Assembly (NCBI GenBank): GCA_963762885.1
Contig: CAVXNH010000050.1
Span: 1 to 64,000 of the forward strand
Source: JASHVB01 sp963762885
GTDB lineage: Bacteria > Pseudomonadota > Alphaproteobacteria > Acetobacterales > Acetobacteraceae
Direction of reading: 5' to 3'
DNA length: 64,000 nucleotides
Numbering within the stretch: the first letter of the stretch is position 1; every line of letters starts with the position of its first letter. Shown in pieces: positions 17,762 to 27,030 of this stretch. A program made the position numbers and the translations under genes. A model generated the notes under the pieces. It searched no databases. It saw only the letters and a list, made by a program, of their open reading frames with translations, and was not told where the DNA came from.

Positions 17762-17900
17762 TCTGCGTTGCAAGCTAACCGCTTGCCGCCCGAATTCCGC
17801 TAGTCAGACTTGGCAGTTCATAGGCCCTGCTTGGCGAGATCAAGCTTCGGACGGATCAATGCCTTCTTCTGCGATGCGACAATCGGCCCGCAGCTTATGG

Positions 17901-19130
17901 TCAGGTACCCTTCCACTGCACGATGTACAACCCGCTGTCGTAATCGGTGAGATAGATCAGCCCGTCCTGCGCCACGAACAGATCGGAGGTGTGGCGCATT
18001 TTTGCCCGGCCTCGCATCGGCTCCGCCCATTTCGTCGGTTGCGGCGGAACGAAATAGCCGGCCTCCTGCGGCCGGTACGGATCGGAGATGTCGAACACGC
18101 GCAGCCCGGCGCTCTGCCAGGTGGCAAAGATCGTCGTCGAGGACTGGAACGAACCCGGCCGGTTCTCATGCAGATTATGCGGCCCGAACTGGCCGCCCAT
18201 CGCGACATAGTCCTGGTCCGCCGGCGTCGGCATCGTGGCGATGCTGACCGGATTGCTTTTTTCGCGGATGTCGAACACCCAGGTGCGTTTCAACTGTCCT
18301 TCCACATCCACGTTCAGCACCGCCTCGTCCGCCACCACCAGGAGGTTGCGGTCGTGCAGCGGCACGGCGTTGTGCGTGCCGCCGCCATAGGGCGGGCACC
18401 AGTTGCGATGCGCGACCAGCTTCGGCGCCGACTTGTCCTTCACATCGAGGATGGTCAGCCCGCCATCGCGCCACGAGCCATAGGCGAAGTCGTCAAATAC
18501 GATCGCGTGGTGCAGCGCGTGGCGGTTCTTCCAGCTCGGCGTCTCGCCGGCGGCGGCATTCATGCCGGGGATCCACCAGCGACCGACCTCGCGCGGTTTC
18601 GTCGGCTCGGCCAGGTCGATGACGATCAGGATGTGGTCGGTAAAGCCGTCCAGCAACGCCGAGGCATAGGCATAGCGGCCGCCGGTCCACCAGATGCGGT
18701 GGCAGCCCAGGCCTTGCACTTCGAGAAATCCGATCTTGCGAGGATTGGGCGCATCGGAGATGTCATACACGGTGATGCCGGCAGCATAATCCTCGCCGCG
18801 CTTGCCAAAGCGGCTGCTGTCCACCTTGTTGGAGCCACCGTAATATTCCTGCGCTGACAGCAGCGCGCGCTGATCCGCCTCCTGGATGTGCAGCAGCAGG
18901 TTCTCCGCCGCCTGGAGATGCATGCACACCGAGTTCGGATGCGTTGCCACGAAGTTCACCGGCTTCGGATTGCGTGGGTCGCGCACGTCGGTAACCATGA
19001 TGCCGCGGCTCACGCGCGTGCCGATATACGCATGACCGCCTGCAACCATCACCTGGATGCCGTCACCGCGCCCCCCCTGGTCGGTATGGCCGACGAATTC
19101 GACGTTGCGGGCGCCTTCCGGGACGATCAT
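17901..19130 (-). CDS. LVIVD repeat-containing protein (cytoplasmic type)
   Basis: A 409-residue beta-propeller-like protein built of repeats of the LVIVD type: IMVTDVRDPRNPKPVNFVAT, ITVYDISDAPNPRKIGFLEV, ILIVIDLAEPTKPREVGRWW, LTILDVKDKSAPKLVAHRNW and LRVFDISDPYRPQEAGYFVP. Unlike the homologue at 55105, no signal peptide is visible. Function is unknown; such folds usually mediate protein binding. It is divergent from the GYD gene. Confidence 0.88.
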   Translation of the reverse strand: MIVPEGARNVEFVGHTDQGGRGDGIQVMVAGGHAYIGTRVSRGIMVTDVRDPRNPKPVNFVATHPNSVCMHLQAAENLLLHIQEADQRALLSAQEYYGGSNKVDSSRFGKRGEDYAAGITVYDISDAPNPRKIGFLEVQGLGCHRIWWTGGRYAYASALLDGFTDHILIVIDLAEPTKPREVGRWWIPGMNAAAGETPSWKNRHALHHAIVFDDFAYGSWRDGGLTILDVKDKSAPKLVAHRNWCPPYGGGTHNAVPLHDRNLLVVADEAVLNVDVEGQLKRTWVFDIREKSNPVSIATMPTPADQDYVAMGGQFGPHNLHENRPGSFQSSTTIFATWQSAGLRVFDISDPYRPQEAGYFVPPQPTKWAEPMRGRAKMRHTSDLFVAQDGLIYLTDYDSGLYIVQWKGT

Positions 19131-19191
19131 GGGCTTGCCTCCTGCTTCATTCGGTCGTCAGACTATCCCAGGTTGAGGAAGGATGTGAGCC

Positions 19192-19485
19192 ATGCCGACC
19201 TATGTCATGCTGGCCAGTTGGACGGACCAGGGAGTGCGCTCGATCGAGGACAGTCCCAAGCGCGTGGATTCAGCGCGCAAAGCGCTGGAAGACATGGGTG
19301 GGCGTTTTCTCTCCACCTACATGACGATGGGCGACTACGACCTGATCATCACCTATGATGCGCTGGACGACGCGGTGGCGGCGCGCTTCACGCTGATGCT
19401 GGGCAAGCTCGGCAATGTGCGCACCAAGACGCTGAAAGCCTTCCCGGAAGAGGCCTATCGCCAGATCATCAATTCATTGCGGTAA
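19192..19485 (+). CDS. GYD domain-containing protein
   Basis: A 97-residue ferredoxin-fold-like GYD protein (family name from MTMGDYDLIITYDA in the middle). It begins MPTYVMLASWTDQGVRSIED, typical of the family, and ends KAFPEEAYRQII. Function is unknown. The ATG at 19192 follows an AGGAAGG-like ribosome binding site. It is transcribed away from the LVIVD gene. Confidence 0.9.
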   Translation: MPTYVMLASWTDQGVRSIEDSPKRVDSARKALEDMGGRFLSTYMTMGDYDLIITYDALDDAVAARFTLMLGKLGNVRTKTLKAFPEEAYRQIINSLR

Positions 19486-19556
19486 CAGCGCCTGGGACTG
19501 GGTGTCCGCGCCGTTTTCCGGCGCTGGGCACGCGTGTTCGCCTGCGGAAAGCGCAA

Positions 19557-20672
19557 TCACAATCGATGGACGGTGGGTTCCGTGACTTGGTAGCGCTGTA
19601 GCAGCGCCAAATCCGGATCGCGGCCCAGGCCCGGTCCGTCCGGGACTTTCACTGACCCGTTCTCCGCCACCACCAGGTCATGCAGCGGACTGGCCTCCAG
19701 GTCGATGAACAGCCGTTCGAACGGAGCGTCCGGTGCGATCGCGGCGTTGACGTGCAGCGACGCCAGGAACCCCGGCCCGAAATAGGCGTTGTGCGGTACC
19801 GCTCGGACCCCGAATGCCTTGGCCAGCGCGGCAATCTCCAGCATCGCCGACGGGCCGCCGATCTTGATGACGCTGGGCTGCGCGACGTCCAGCGCGCCGG
19901 CCTCGAACGCGGCGCGAAAATCGTGCAGGCCAGCGGCGTTCTCGCCTGCTGCAATGGGTACGCCGCCCTCGCGGCGCACTCGGGCCAGGCCGGTATGATC
20001 GCCGGGGGGAAATACCGGCTCCTCCAGCCAGGTCAGGTCGAACTCGCGCATCTGCCGAGCCATCTCGATCGCCTGCGTCACGGTCCAAGGACAGTTGGTG
20101 TCCACCATCAGCCGCGCGTCCGGTCCGATGGCGTGCCGCGCGGCGCGCACCTCCGGCACGGTGATTTCGTGCAGCTTGATGTCGCGATAACCCCACGCGA
20201 CGGCACGTTCGCAGGCGGCGACAACCATGCCGGCGTCGCCATAGCGCAGCAGGCTGGCGTAGCTGGTCAGGTGCTCTACCGGCGTGGCGCCGAGCAATCG
20301 CCACAACGGCTGGCCGGCGGCCTTTCCCGCTATGTCCCACAATGCGATGTCGAGCGCCGATAGTGCGAACACATGCGAACCGTTGCGGCCGAACGAATGG
20401 AACGCCTTGGATAGCCGCGCCCGCAGGCCGGCAATGTCGCGCGCGTCCTGACCCAGTATTGCCGGTGCGAGTTGCGTATCGAGCACCGTCCTGGTCGCCG
20501 CCGCCGAGGCATGGCCGAAGCCCTCGCCCCAACCTTCCAGCCCCTGATCGGTGATGATGCGCAGCCAGATCGTGTTCATCGATTGCCAGCCCAGGCCGCC
20601 GGACACCGCCGGTTCGCCGCCCATATCGAAGGGGATGCGCGTCCAACTCGTTTCCACCGCGATGATCTTCAT
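19557..20672 (-). CDS. Mandelate racemase/muconate lactonizing enzyme family protein
   Basis: A 371-residue enolase-superfamily enzyme. The capping domain at the N-terminus (MNTIWLRIITDQGLEGWGEG) is followed by the barrel with YRDIKLHEITV (a K-x-H variant of the usual K-x-K base pair), metal ligands in LMVDTNCPW, LEEPVFPP and AAGENAAG, and the C-terminal AVPHNAYFGPG. It abstracts a proton alpha to a carboxylate, probably in sugar-acid breakdown; the substrate is not evident. An ABC transporter is divergent from it. Confidence 0.9.
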   Translation of the reverse strand: MKIIAVETSWTRIPFDMGGEPAVSGGLGWQSMNTIWLRIITDQGLEGWGEGFGHASAAATRTVLDTQLAPAILGQDARDIAGLRARLSKAFHSFGRNGSHVFALSALDIALWDIAGKAAGQPLWRLLGATPVEHLTSYASLLRYGDAGMVVAACERAVAWGYRDIKLHEITVPEVRAARHAIGPDARLMVDTNCPWTVTQAIEMARQMREFDLTWLEEPVFPPGDHTGLARVRREGGVPIAAGENAAGLHDFRAAFEAGALDVAQPSVIKIGGPSAMLEIAALAKAFGVRAVPHNAYFGPGFLASLHVNAAIAPDAPFERLFIDLEASPLHDLVVAENGSVKVPDGPGLGRDPDLALLQRYQVTEPTVHRL

Positions 20673-20772
20673 GGGTTTCCTCCGCCTGTTCCGGCTCGAC
20701 GGCCATTGTGATGCGCGACCATCAGGTCAGCAATCCTTGCCCATGTCATACCGGGCACCATAGTCTGCCCGG

Positions 20773-21690
20773 ATGCTGCGCTTTCTCTTTCGCCGGCTGA
20801 TTCTGGCGATACTCGTTTGCCTGACCGTGCTGGTCGTCAGCTTTACGCTGACGCGGCTGTCGGGCGATATCGCCGTTTCCATCGCCGGACCGAACGCAAC
20901 GTCGGAGGACGTGGCGATCATTCGCAAGAACTACGGTTTCGATCGGCCGCTGCCGGTGCAGTTCGTCGATTGGGCGCTGCATGCCGCGCGCGGCGATCTC
21001 GGACGTTCCTATCTTTACCACGCATCGGTGGCCGGGCTGATCCGCGAGCGGCTGCCGATCACGCTGACACTGGGATTGACCGGTCTCTGCATTGCGCTGT
21101 CAGTCGCCATCCCGCTCGGTATCGTTGCCGCCATGCGTGAGGGCACGCTGCTGGACCGCGCGATCTCGACGGTTGCGTTGTTCGGCCAGGCGATGCCGAG
21201 CTTCTGGCTAGGCCTGGTGTTGATGATCTGGCTAGGGTTGCGCTGGCAGTTGCTGCCGATTTCCGGTGTGGACGAGTGGCAGGGCTATATCATGCCGGGA
21301 ATCGTGCTGGCATTTTCCGCCATCCCGGCGCTGATGCGGCTGACGCGTGCCGGGATGATCGAAGTGCTCGCGTCCGACTACATCCGCACCGCACGCGCCA
21401 AGGGGCTGAGCCCGGCGAAGATCGTTCTGAAACACGCATTGCGCAACGCGGCGATGCCGGTGGTTTCGGTGGCCGCGGTGCAACTCGGGTTCATGCTGGG
21501 TGGCTCGATCGTCACCGAGGCGGTGTTCGCACTGCACGGTGTTGGGTACCTGGCGTGGGAGTTGATCAGCAAGAACGACTTCCCCGTGGTGCAGGCGGTG
21601 GTGCTGCTCTTGGCCCTGATCTATATTGGCTTGACGGTACTGGCCGACATGGCGAACGCGTTGCTCGATCCGCGGTTAAGGGCGGGATGA
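20773..21690 (+). CDS. Dipeptide/oligopeptide-type ABC transporter permease (DppB-like)
   Basis: A 305-residue permease of the DppB/OppB family with six membrane segments, the N-terminal RRLILAILVCLTVLVVSFTL and the EAA-loop region SDYIRTARAKGLSPAKIVLK. Transport of peptides, nickel or sugars is possible. It is first in an operon with a dppC-like permease and two ATPase genes, the last broken. No substrate-binding protein is found in the window. Confidence 0.92.
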   Translation: MLRFLFRRLILAILVCLTVLVVSFTLTRLSGDIAVSIAGPNATSEDVAIIRKNYGFDRPLPVQFVDWALHAARGDLGRSYLYHASVAGLIRERLPITLTLGLTGLCIALSVAIPLGIVAAMREGTLLDRAISTVALFGQAMPSFWLGLVLMIWLGLRWQLLPISGVDEWQGYIMPGIVLAFSAIPALMRLTRAGMIEVLASDYIRTARAKGLSPAKIVLKHALRNAAMPVVSVAAVQLGFMLGGSIVTEAVFALHGVGYLAWELISKNDFPVVQAVVLLLALIYIGLTVLADMANALLDPRLRAG

Positions 21691-21703
21691 TGGGAGATGC
21701 AAA

Positions 21704-21828
21704 ACTCCCTCCCCCCTTGTGGGGGCCTGGGCCGCGAAGCGGACCAAGCGGGGAGGGGGGTGCGATCCGCCTCTGTCGTGCGGTTCGGTCCCCCCTCCCC
21801 AACCTTCCCCCACAAGGGGGGAGGGAGT
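21704..21828. repeat. CTCCC/GGGAG hairpin repeat inside the ABC operon
   Basis: The arms CTCCCTCCCCCCTTGTGGGG (from 21705) and CCCCACAAGGGGGGAGGGAG (to about 21827) are exact reverse complements. Inside lies a second palindrome pairing GGGGAGGGGGG with CCCCCCTCCCC. The element separates dppB-like from dppC-like genes, which in this transporter type usually abut. Confidence 0.85.
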
Positions 21829-21850
21829 CTTCGTATCCTTCTCTGCCCGC

Positions 21851-22714
21851 ATGAGCGTCAGCACACTGCCTCGCCGCCAGCCATTCCGGATCCGCCACAT
21901 CGCGACTGTGCTTGGCGCGATCATCGTCGGCGGCGCCCTCGTGATGGCGATTTTCGCGCCGCTCCTGGTGCCGCACGACCCCTTCGCGCAGGACCTGATG
22001 GCACGCCTGACGCCGCCGCAATGGATGGACGGCGGTTCGGCCGCGCATCCGTTCGGCACTGATCAGCTCGGCCGCGACTACCTCTCACGCCTGATCTATG
22101 GCGCCCGCATCTCCATGCTGATCGGCACCCTGACCGTCGTCACCTCCGGTCTAATCGGCATCACGCTGGGCGTGCTTGGCGGCTATTTCGGCGGACGCGT
22201 GGATGACGCGGTGATGTTCGCTATCACCTGCCGCCTCGCCATCCCGCTGATCCTGGTGGCGCTGACGGTGGTCGCACTGGTCGGCAGTTCGCTGACCGTG
22301 GTGGTGGCGACGCTCGGCCTGTTGTTGTGGGACCGCTTTGCCGTCGTGGCGCGCACGACAACGATGCAGGTGCGCAATCTCGGCTACATCGACGCGGCCC
22401 GGGCGGCTGGCGCATCGCGCGCGCATATCCTGCTGCGCGAGGTACTGCCGAACATCCTGACCCATCTCGTCGTCGTCGCCACGCTGGAGATGGCGCTGGC
22501 CATCCTGCTGGAGGCGGCACTGTCGTTCCTCGGCCTCGGCGTGCCGCCGCCGCTGCCGTCCTGGGGACTGATGATCGCCGAAGCCAAGGACTACATGTTC
22601 TTCTCGCCCTGGGTCATCGTGATCCCAGGCGTGGCATTGTTCGTGCTGGTGCTCGGCATCAATCTGCTGGGCGATGGCCTGGGTAATCTGTTGGGCACCG
22701 GCCGGCCGCGATGA
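21851..22714 (+). CDS. Dipeptide/oligopeptide-type ABC transporter permease (DppC-like)
   Basis: A 287-residue permease of the DppC/OppC type, with the N-terminal helix (IATVLGAIIVGGALVMAIFA), the GTDQLGRDYLSRLIYGARIS motif and the EAA loop (YIDAARAAGASRAHILLREV). I start at ATG 21851. A longer frame upstream is encoded by the hairpin repeat and is unlikely to be native. No strong ribosome binding site lies near this ATG, so the repeat may have weakened its translation. Its TGA overlaps the next ATG. Confidence 0.92.
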   Translation: MSVSTLPRRQPFRIRHIATVLGAIIVGGALVMAIFAPLLVPHDPFAQDLMARLTPPQWMDGGSAAHPFGTDQLGRDYLSRLIYGARISMLIGTLTVVTSGLIGITLGVLGGYFGGRVDDAVMFAITCRLAIPLILVALTVVALVGSSLTVVVATLGLLLWDRFAVVARTTTMQVRNLGYIDAARAAGASRAHILLREVLPNILTHLVVVATLEMALAILLEAALSFLGLGVPPPLPSWGLMIAEAKDYMFFSPWVIVIPGVALFVLVLGINLLGDGLGNLLGTGRPR

Positions 22715-23697
22715 GCCCCGTTCTGGAAGTCGCCAACCTGCACGTCACATTCAGCGGCAACGTGGCTGCGGTGCGCGGCGCGACGCTGACGGTGGAACGT
22801 GGCGAGACGCATTGCCTGGTGGGCGAATCCGGCTGCGGCAAGTCGGTGACCGCGCTGGCGGTGATGAACCTGCTGGCACGCAACGCCGAGCGCCAGGCCG
22901 ACGTGCTGCGCTTCCACGACACCGATCTGACACGCCTGTCAGAGCGAAGCATGGCGCGGCTGCGTGGTGACAAGGTTGCCATGATTTTCCAGGAGCCGAT
23001 GACCAGCCTCAACCCGGCCTACACGATTGGCTCGCAGATGGCCGAGGTGCTGCGCCGCCATCGCCGCGTTTCGCGCGCGCAGGCAATGGATCGCGCGGCG
23101 GAATTACTAGGCCGCGTCGGCATCACCGCGCCGGGGATGCGGCTGAAACAATATCCGCATCAGCTCTCCGGCGGATTGCGTCAGCGGGTGATGATCGCCA
23201 TGGCACTGATGTGCGAGCCGGAACTGTTGATCGCGGACGAACCGACGACGGCGCTGGATGTCACGGTGCAGGCGCAGATCCTGCGGTTGTTGCAGACGCT
23301 GCAACGCGAGCTTGGCCTGGCGCTGCTGCTGATCACCCACGATCTGGGCATCGTCGCCCGCATGGCACAGCGGGTGTCGGTGATGTACGCGGGCGAGGTG
23401 GTGGAGAGCGCGCCGGTCGAGGCGCTGTTCTCGGCACCGACCCACCCTTACACGCGCGGTCTGCTCGGCCTGCATTCCGGTGCCGGGCGGTCTGCGGCGC
23501 GATGCGCCGCTCGGCAGCATTCCCGGTGTGCGTGCCGACGCATCGCGCCCGGCTTCGTCGGCTGCGCGTTCCGCGACCGCTGTGCGCACACGATGCCGGA
23601 GTGCGCCGCACGAATCCTCTCCGCGAAGCGGAGAGGGCAGGGGGGAGGTCGATCCAGGGTCGGCACGCAGCACCCTCGCCCTACCCTCTCCCGCTGA
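22711..23697 (+). CDS. ABC transporter ATP-binding protein (DppD-like), damaged C-terminus
   Basis: The ATPase core is intact: Walker A GESGCGKSVTAL, FQEPMTSLNPAYTIG, signature LSGGLRQRVMIAMAL, Walker B LLIADEPTTALDVT and the switch His in LLITHDLGIVA. After residue 253 (HPYTRGLLG) a short stretch is out of frame: CIPVPGGLRRDAPLGSIPGV is encoded one frame over, then VGCAFRDRCAHTMPECAA returns. The native end is replaced by a tail (AKRRGQGGGRSRVGTQHPRP) encoded by a hairpin repeat. The start is coupled to dppC (ATGA). Confidence 0.82.
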   Translation: MSPVLEVANLHVTFSGNVAAVRGATLTVERGETHCLVGESGCGKSVTALAVMNLLARNAERQADVLRFHDTDLTRLSERSMARLRGDKVAMIFQEPMTSLNPAYTIGSQMAEVLRRHRRVSRAQAMDRAAELLGRVGITAPGMRLKQYPHQLSGGLRQRVMIAMALMCEPELLIADEPTTALDVTVQAQILRLLQTLQRELGLALLLITHDLGIVARMAQRVSVMYAGEVVESAPVEALFSAPTHPYTRGLLGLHSGAGRSAARCAARQHSRCACRRIAPGFVGCAFRDRCAHTMPECAARILSAKRRGQGGGRSRVGTQHPRPTLSR

Positions 23698-23712
23698 TGG
23701 CGGGGAGAGGAA
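23607..23712. repeat. CCTCTCC/GGAGAGG repeat within the 3' end of the dppD-like gene
   Basis: A tight hairpin CCTCTCCGCGAAGCGGAGAGG sits at about 23616-23636. It is followed by a second set, CCCTCTCCCGCTGATGGCGGG with GAGAGG. The same CCTCTCCCGC...GAGAGG words occur at 35386-35485 and on both sides of the IS element. The stop codon of the dppD-like frame lies inside it (CGC TGA). Confidence 0.75.
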
Positions 23713-23773
23713 ATCAATCCGCCCACCAATACCTCTGCCGTCTGCCGCCCGACTGGCCGCGCGCCGAGGCCGC

Positions 23774-24699
23774 ATGACCGCCGTTATCGAAGCCCGCGAC
23801 GTTCGCTGCGCCTTCCACATAAGCTCCAGCATGACGACCCCCGAACGCGTGCTGCGCGATCGGTCCGATGGCGTGTCCTTCAATCTCGCCGCGGGTGACT
23901 TGCAACGGCATCGTCGGCAAATCCGGCTGCGCCGAATGGACGCTGGCACGCCCTGATCCTGGCTTGCTTTCGCGAGCAGTCGCGCAGTGCTGGTCGATGG
24001 GCGAAGGCTCGGGGAGGTAGATCGGAGGGAGGCGGGCGTGGCTCGATCCAGCCGGTGTTTCAGGACCCGTTCTCCTCGCCTCGATCCGCGGCAACACGTG
24101 CGCGACATCGTCAGCCTGCCGCTCGCCGCGCAGGCAACATCCCGGCGGCGAAAACGGCGCAACCGCGTGGCGGAATACTGGTACGTCTGGGCACCTCGAC
24201 CGATGGCCAGCGGTGCCCGGCGCAACTCTCCGGCGGACAGCGGGCAGCGCGTCGCCATTGCCGCGCGCTGGTGCTAGGACCGCGCATCGTGGTGTGCGAT
24301 GAGCGACCAGCGCCGCGATATGTCGGTGCAGGCGCAGATCCTCAACCTGTTGCCGAATTGCGCCGCGAACTTGGCCTGACCTATGTGTTCATCAGCCATA
24401 ATCTCGCGGTGGTAGAGCATATCGCCACCGAGGTCGCGGTGATGTATCTCGGCCGCTTCGTAGAGCATGCGCCGGTCGATGCATTGTTCCGCGATCCGCG
24501 GCATCCCTATACGCAGGCCTTGCTGGCCTCCGTGCTGACGCCCGAGCCAGAGAAGGGCATTCCCGATGTGGGTCTTGGCGACACCTATCCCGATCCTGCC
24601 AACATACCGTCCGGTTGCCGATTCCATCCGCGTTGCCCGGTCGCGTTCGATCGCTGCCGGACCGACACGCCGGGCGGATCGTGCGCGACGGCCGATTGA
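23774..24699 (+). pseudogene. ABC transporter ATP-binding protein (DppF-like), degraded
   Basis: Homologous pieces lie in three frames: an N-terminal TAVIEARDVRCAFHI, then VSFNLAAGDL; a ruined Walker A where the expected GKST is read as GCAEWTLAR; then QDPFSS, QHVRDIVSLPLAAQ, LSGGQR, LGPRIVVCDE, and an intact C-terminal part (ELGLTYVFISHNLAVVEHIA, VMYLGRFVEHAPVDALFRDP, GCRFHPRCPVAFDRC). Several indels and the loss of the Walker A lysine mean it cannot hydrolyse ATP. The dppD-like ATPase could still work as a homodimer. Confidence 0.85.
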
Positions 24700-24748
24700 C
24701 GGAATGCCTGCGCGCCTGATCGGGTTGCAGCAATCAGGAAAATTTTGC

Positions 24749-24777
24749 TTGACTTCATGTTAGCGATCTGTTATTCA
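24749..24777 (+). promoter_or_regulatory. Candidate sigma70-type promoter
   Basis: TTGACT (24749-24754) and TATTCA (24772-24777) are separated by 17 bases in an AT-rich patch that stands out against the surrounding GC-rich sequence. It lies about 90 bases upstream of the GTG at 24868, which has an AAGGAG ribosome binding site. Position and fit support a promoter for the two-gene cassette; there is no experimental support. Confidence 0.5.
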
Positions 24778-24867
24778 CCCAAACGACATCGCGCCGTGCC
24801 TATTAACGTCCCGCAGCCGTATTGCAGTCAAACGCCGCTTGCGTTCATTTCATCAAGGAGACGAACC

Positions 24868-25398
24868 GTGAATTTCAGCTTTAGCGATTGGATTGGTGAG
24901 GTGACGACCGGGCACGGCGCGATGCTCATCGGTCCCACGCTGTTGGCAGCCTCGTCCGGCACCATGGACTGGCCGACTGCTGTGCCGTTCCTTGCCGCCG
25001 GCGTCGTAGGATTGGTCTGGCCAGAGAATACGGCATTGAAAAGCGCCGCGCAGACCGCCGCTACCGACGTCGAGTCGCTGATCACGGCATATCGCACCGG
25101 ACTGAATCATCGGCGCCGCCATGGAGGCGCCGGACATGGCCACATCGGCGCCGCCGGCGACCAGTGGCTCGGCCGTGGCAGCGCTTGCCATGCTGCTGGC
25201 AGCCGGGCTGTCGCTCGCCGCGTGCGCGGATCAGACGACGGCGCAGAAGGCCGCCACCGAGACGACCATCGCCTCTGGCCTGCTGTGCCTCGCCGACGCC
25301 TCCGGCAAGGTTGTCGGAACCGCGACAATGAACGACTCGAACGCGATCAAGGGGGTGAATTCCGCGATCGCGGCCGGCAGCGTGTTGCTGACCGATAG
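24868..25398 (+). CDS. Small protein of unknown function, C-terminus uncertain
   Basis: Begins at GTG with AAGGAG 7 bases upstream. The first 80 residues look genuine: FSFSDWIGEVTTGHGAMLIG, a hydrophobic PTAVPFLAAGVVGLVWP and AAQTAATDVESLITAYRTGL. After about position 25110 the frame becomes Arg/Gly/Ala-rich and runs under the next gene, so the natural end is probably near 25110 and lost through an indel. One hydrophobic segment suggests a membrane protein. A phage-type holin-like origin is possible but unproven. Confidence 0.5.
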   Translation: MNFSFSDWIGEVTTGHGAMLIGPTLLAASSGTMDWPTAVPFLAAGVVGLVWPENTALKSAAQTAATDVESLITAYRTGLNHRRRHGGAGHGHIGAAGDQWLGRGSACHAAGSRAVARRVRGSDDGAEGRHRDDHRLWPAVPRRRLRQGCRNRDNERLERDQGGEFRDRGRQRVADR

Positions 25399-25465
25399 CG
25401 CCTGCCAGACCGCGATGGCGAGCGGTGCGGCGGCGATCCCGACCACGGGCGCGACCAAGCCGTGA
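25136..25465 (+). CDS. Small putative lipoprotein
   Basis: A protein of about 109 residues starting at ATG 25136 (GGAGG 8 bases before). It has a leader with a lipobox-like end (AMLLAAGLSLAAC) and a mature part beginning ADQTTAQKAATETTIASGLL. Two more Cys (LLCLADAS, DSACQTAM) could pair. It follows the small membrane-like protein gene in a different frame. Together they look like an isolated two-gene cassette; a membrane protein followed by a small lipoprotein recalls phage lysis modules, but no phage gene is nearby. Confidence 0.6.
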   Translation: MATSAPPATSGSAVAALAMLLAAGLSLAACADQTTAQKAATETTIASGLLCLADASGKVVGTATMNDSNAIKGVNSAIAAGSVLLTDSACQTAMASGAAAIPTTGATKP

Positions 25466-25839
25466 GGATAGGGTTCGTTCGCAGCGCGGTCAGCAACGGC
25501 GCGCCTGCCACGTCTTCTGGTACGGTTTCGTAGCTTCCGGCCGCGCTCCCATTGTCATGGCCGGGTCGACCTGGCCGTCTGCCGGGGGGCGGACGGTCGA
25601 GGGACCGGGTGGGGTCAGGCCCGGCCATGACGGGGGGAGTGCGGACTGGTCTGCGGGTAAGCAGTACGAACGCCGGTTTCATACCAACTGCTCTTGATCG
25701 TGACTCGCGGACGACACCCTCCGCGTCATACCGGCGGAGGGCGGTATCCACGACTTTCCATTGTGCGAGTGGCGAGAGTCGTGGTTGGCGGTCACCCGGT
25801 CGCCTCACTCCACCAGCGCCGACACCTCTCGCCGGGCAA
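25466..25839. repeat. Gap with GTCATGGCCGG-family and related repeats
   Basis: The hairpin GTCATGGCCGGGTCGACC ... GGTCAGGCCCGGCCATGAC spans 25554-25631 with diverged inner arms. A second palindromic patch with CCGCGTCATACCGGCGGAGG and GTATCCACGAC lies at about 25722-25760. No gene can be supported in the gap. Confidence 0.65.
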
Positions 25840-27030
25840 TCATCCATGGCGCCGTCTCGCTGATCCCAACGACCAGCACCGCCAGCACGATCTGCGCTCC
25901 GACCGCCACCATAGCGCAGTCGCAAGACCGAAGTGATCGGCGACGATGCCGCCAACGACCGGCATTACCGCCGTGCCCATCATCACCGCGAAGAAATTCG
26001 TCATCCCCAGCGCCGCGCCTCGCAAATCCCGCGGCGCTTGCTCACTGACGCACGTCGCGATAACGATCGGACTCAGGCCGAAGCCGAAGAATCCGCTCGC
26101 CCCTGCCAGCAGCCGCATCCGCCAATGTCGAACCCGCCGGCGATATACAGCCAGCGACACCGCGCAGAGGCACGCGCTAACAGATGACCGGCCGCCGACC
26201 CAGGTAATCCGATGCGAACGGCAGCAGCACCTGCCTGCCGTGCCGACCAGCCCCCAGGTCGAGACCACGGTTCCGGCCTCGACCAGCGCCGAACCCGCGG
26301 ACCTTGGTCAGGAACAGCACATTGTAGCCGATCGAAAGCTGTAGCCACGCCAACGTCGCGCACCCCATCAGCGTCACCAGCAAGACCGAGCGGATCCGCA
26401 ACAGCCCCAGCGTGGTGCGCCAGATCGACCTTGCGGCGTGCCACATGGGTCGTTGGCTCCCGCATCACCGCGAACAGCGCGACGAACACCACCGCGGTGA
26501 CAAGGCCGATGATCGGGAACACCCAGCGCCAACCCAGATGCGCTGTCAGCGTGGTGACGATCAGCGCCCCCAGCCCGACGCCGAAGAAGCTGTAGCCGGC
26601 GTTGTACATGCGCCTGGTTGAACCACGCCGCTGCGGCGCCGCTTCCTCGCTGATCGTTGCCTGTCCGACCGACCAGCCGATGCCGTCGCCCAGTCCGAGC
26701 AGGTCACGCACCACAAACATCGACAGGAAATTCCAGGTCGCGCCCATCGCCGCCGTCGCCATCGCAGTAAAGGCCACCGCCGGCAACAGGATCGCGCGCG
26801 CGTCCCTGGGTTGTTGCGACAGCCATCCGCCGACCCAACTGCTGAGCGCCCAACTGATCGAGGTGCCGGAGATCAGCAGCCCCGCCTGCCAAAGCTGCAT
26901 GTGGAACTCGGGCACGATGATGGGGAAGATGAAGCCGATGCCCGACCCGGTTGAGCCCGATGCAGCCCCAGAACAGGACGAGCAAGACCATAATGTAAAG
27001 TTCATAATGGGCCGGTCTGCGGCTCGGCAT
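25840..27030 (-). pseudogene. MFS transporter, broken by several frameshifts
   Basis: A major facilitator protein can be followed through frames: YIMVLLVLFWGCIGLNRVG (N-terminal helix), then GFIFPIIVPEFHMQLWQAGL, RDLLGLGDGIGWSVGQATIS and MYNAGYSFFGVGLGALIV, then LGLLRIRSVLLVTLMGCATL and IGYNVLFLTKVRGFGAG, then a last part GFFGFGLSPIVIATCVSEQA and FAVMMGTAVMPVVGGIVADH. Breaks fall near 26960, 26400 and 26200, each consistent with one added base. Substrate unknown. Confidence 0.82.

Noticed and set aside
25136..25465. A complete phage lysis cassette
   Set aside because: Only a membrane-like protein and a lipoprotein are present, with no endolysin, tail or integrase gene nearby. I kept it only as a possibility.
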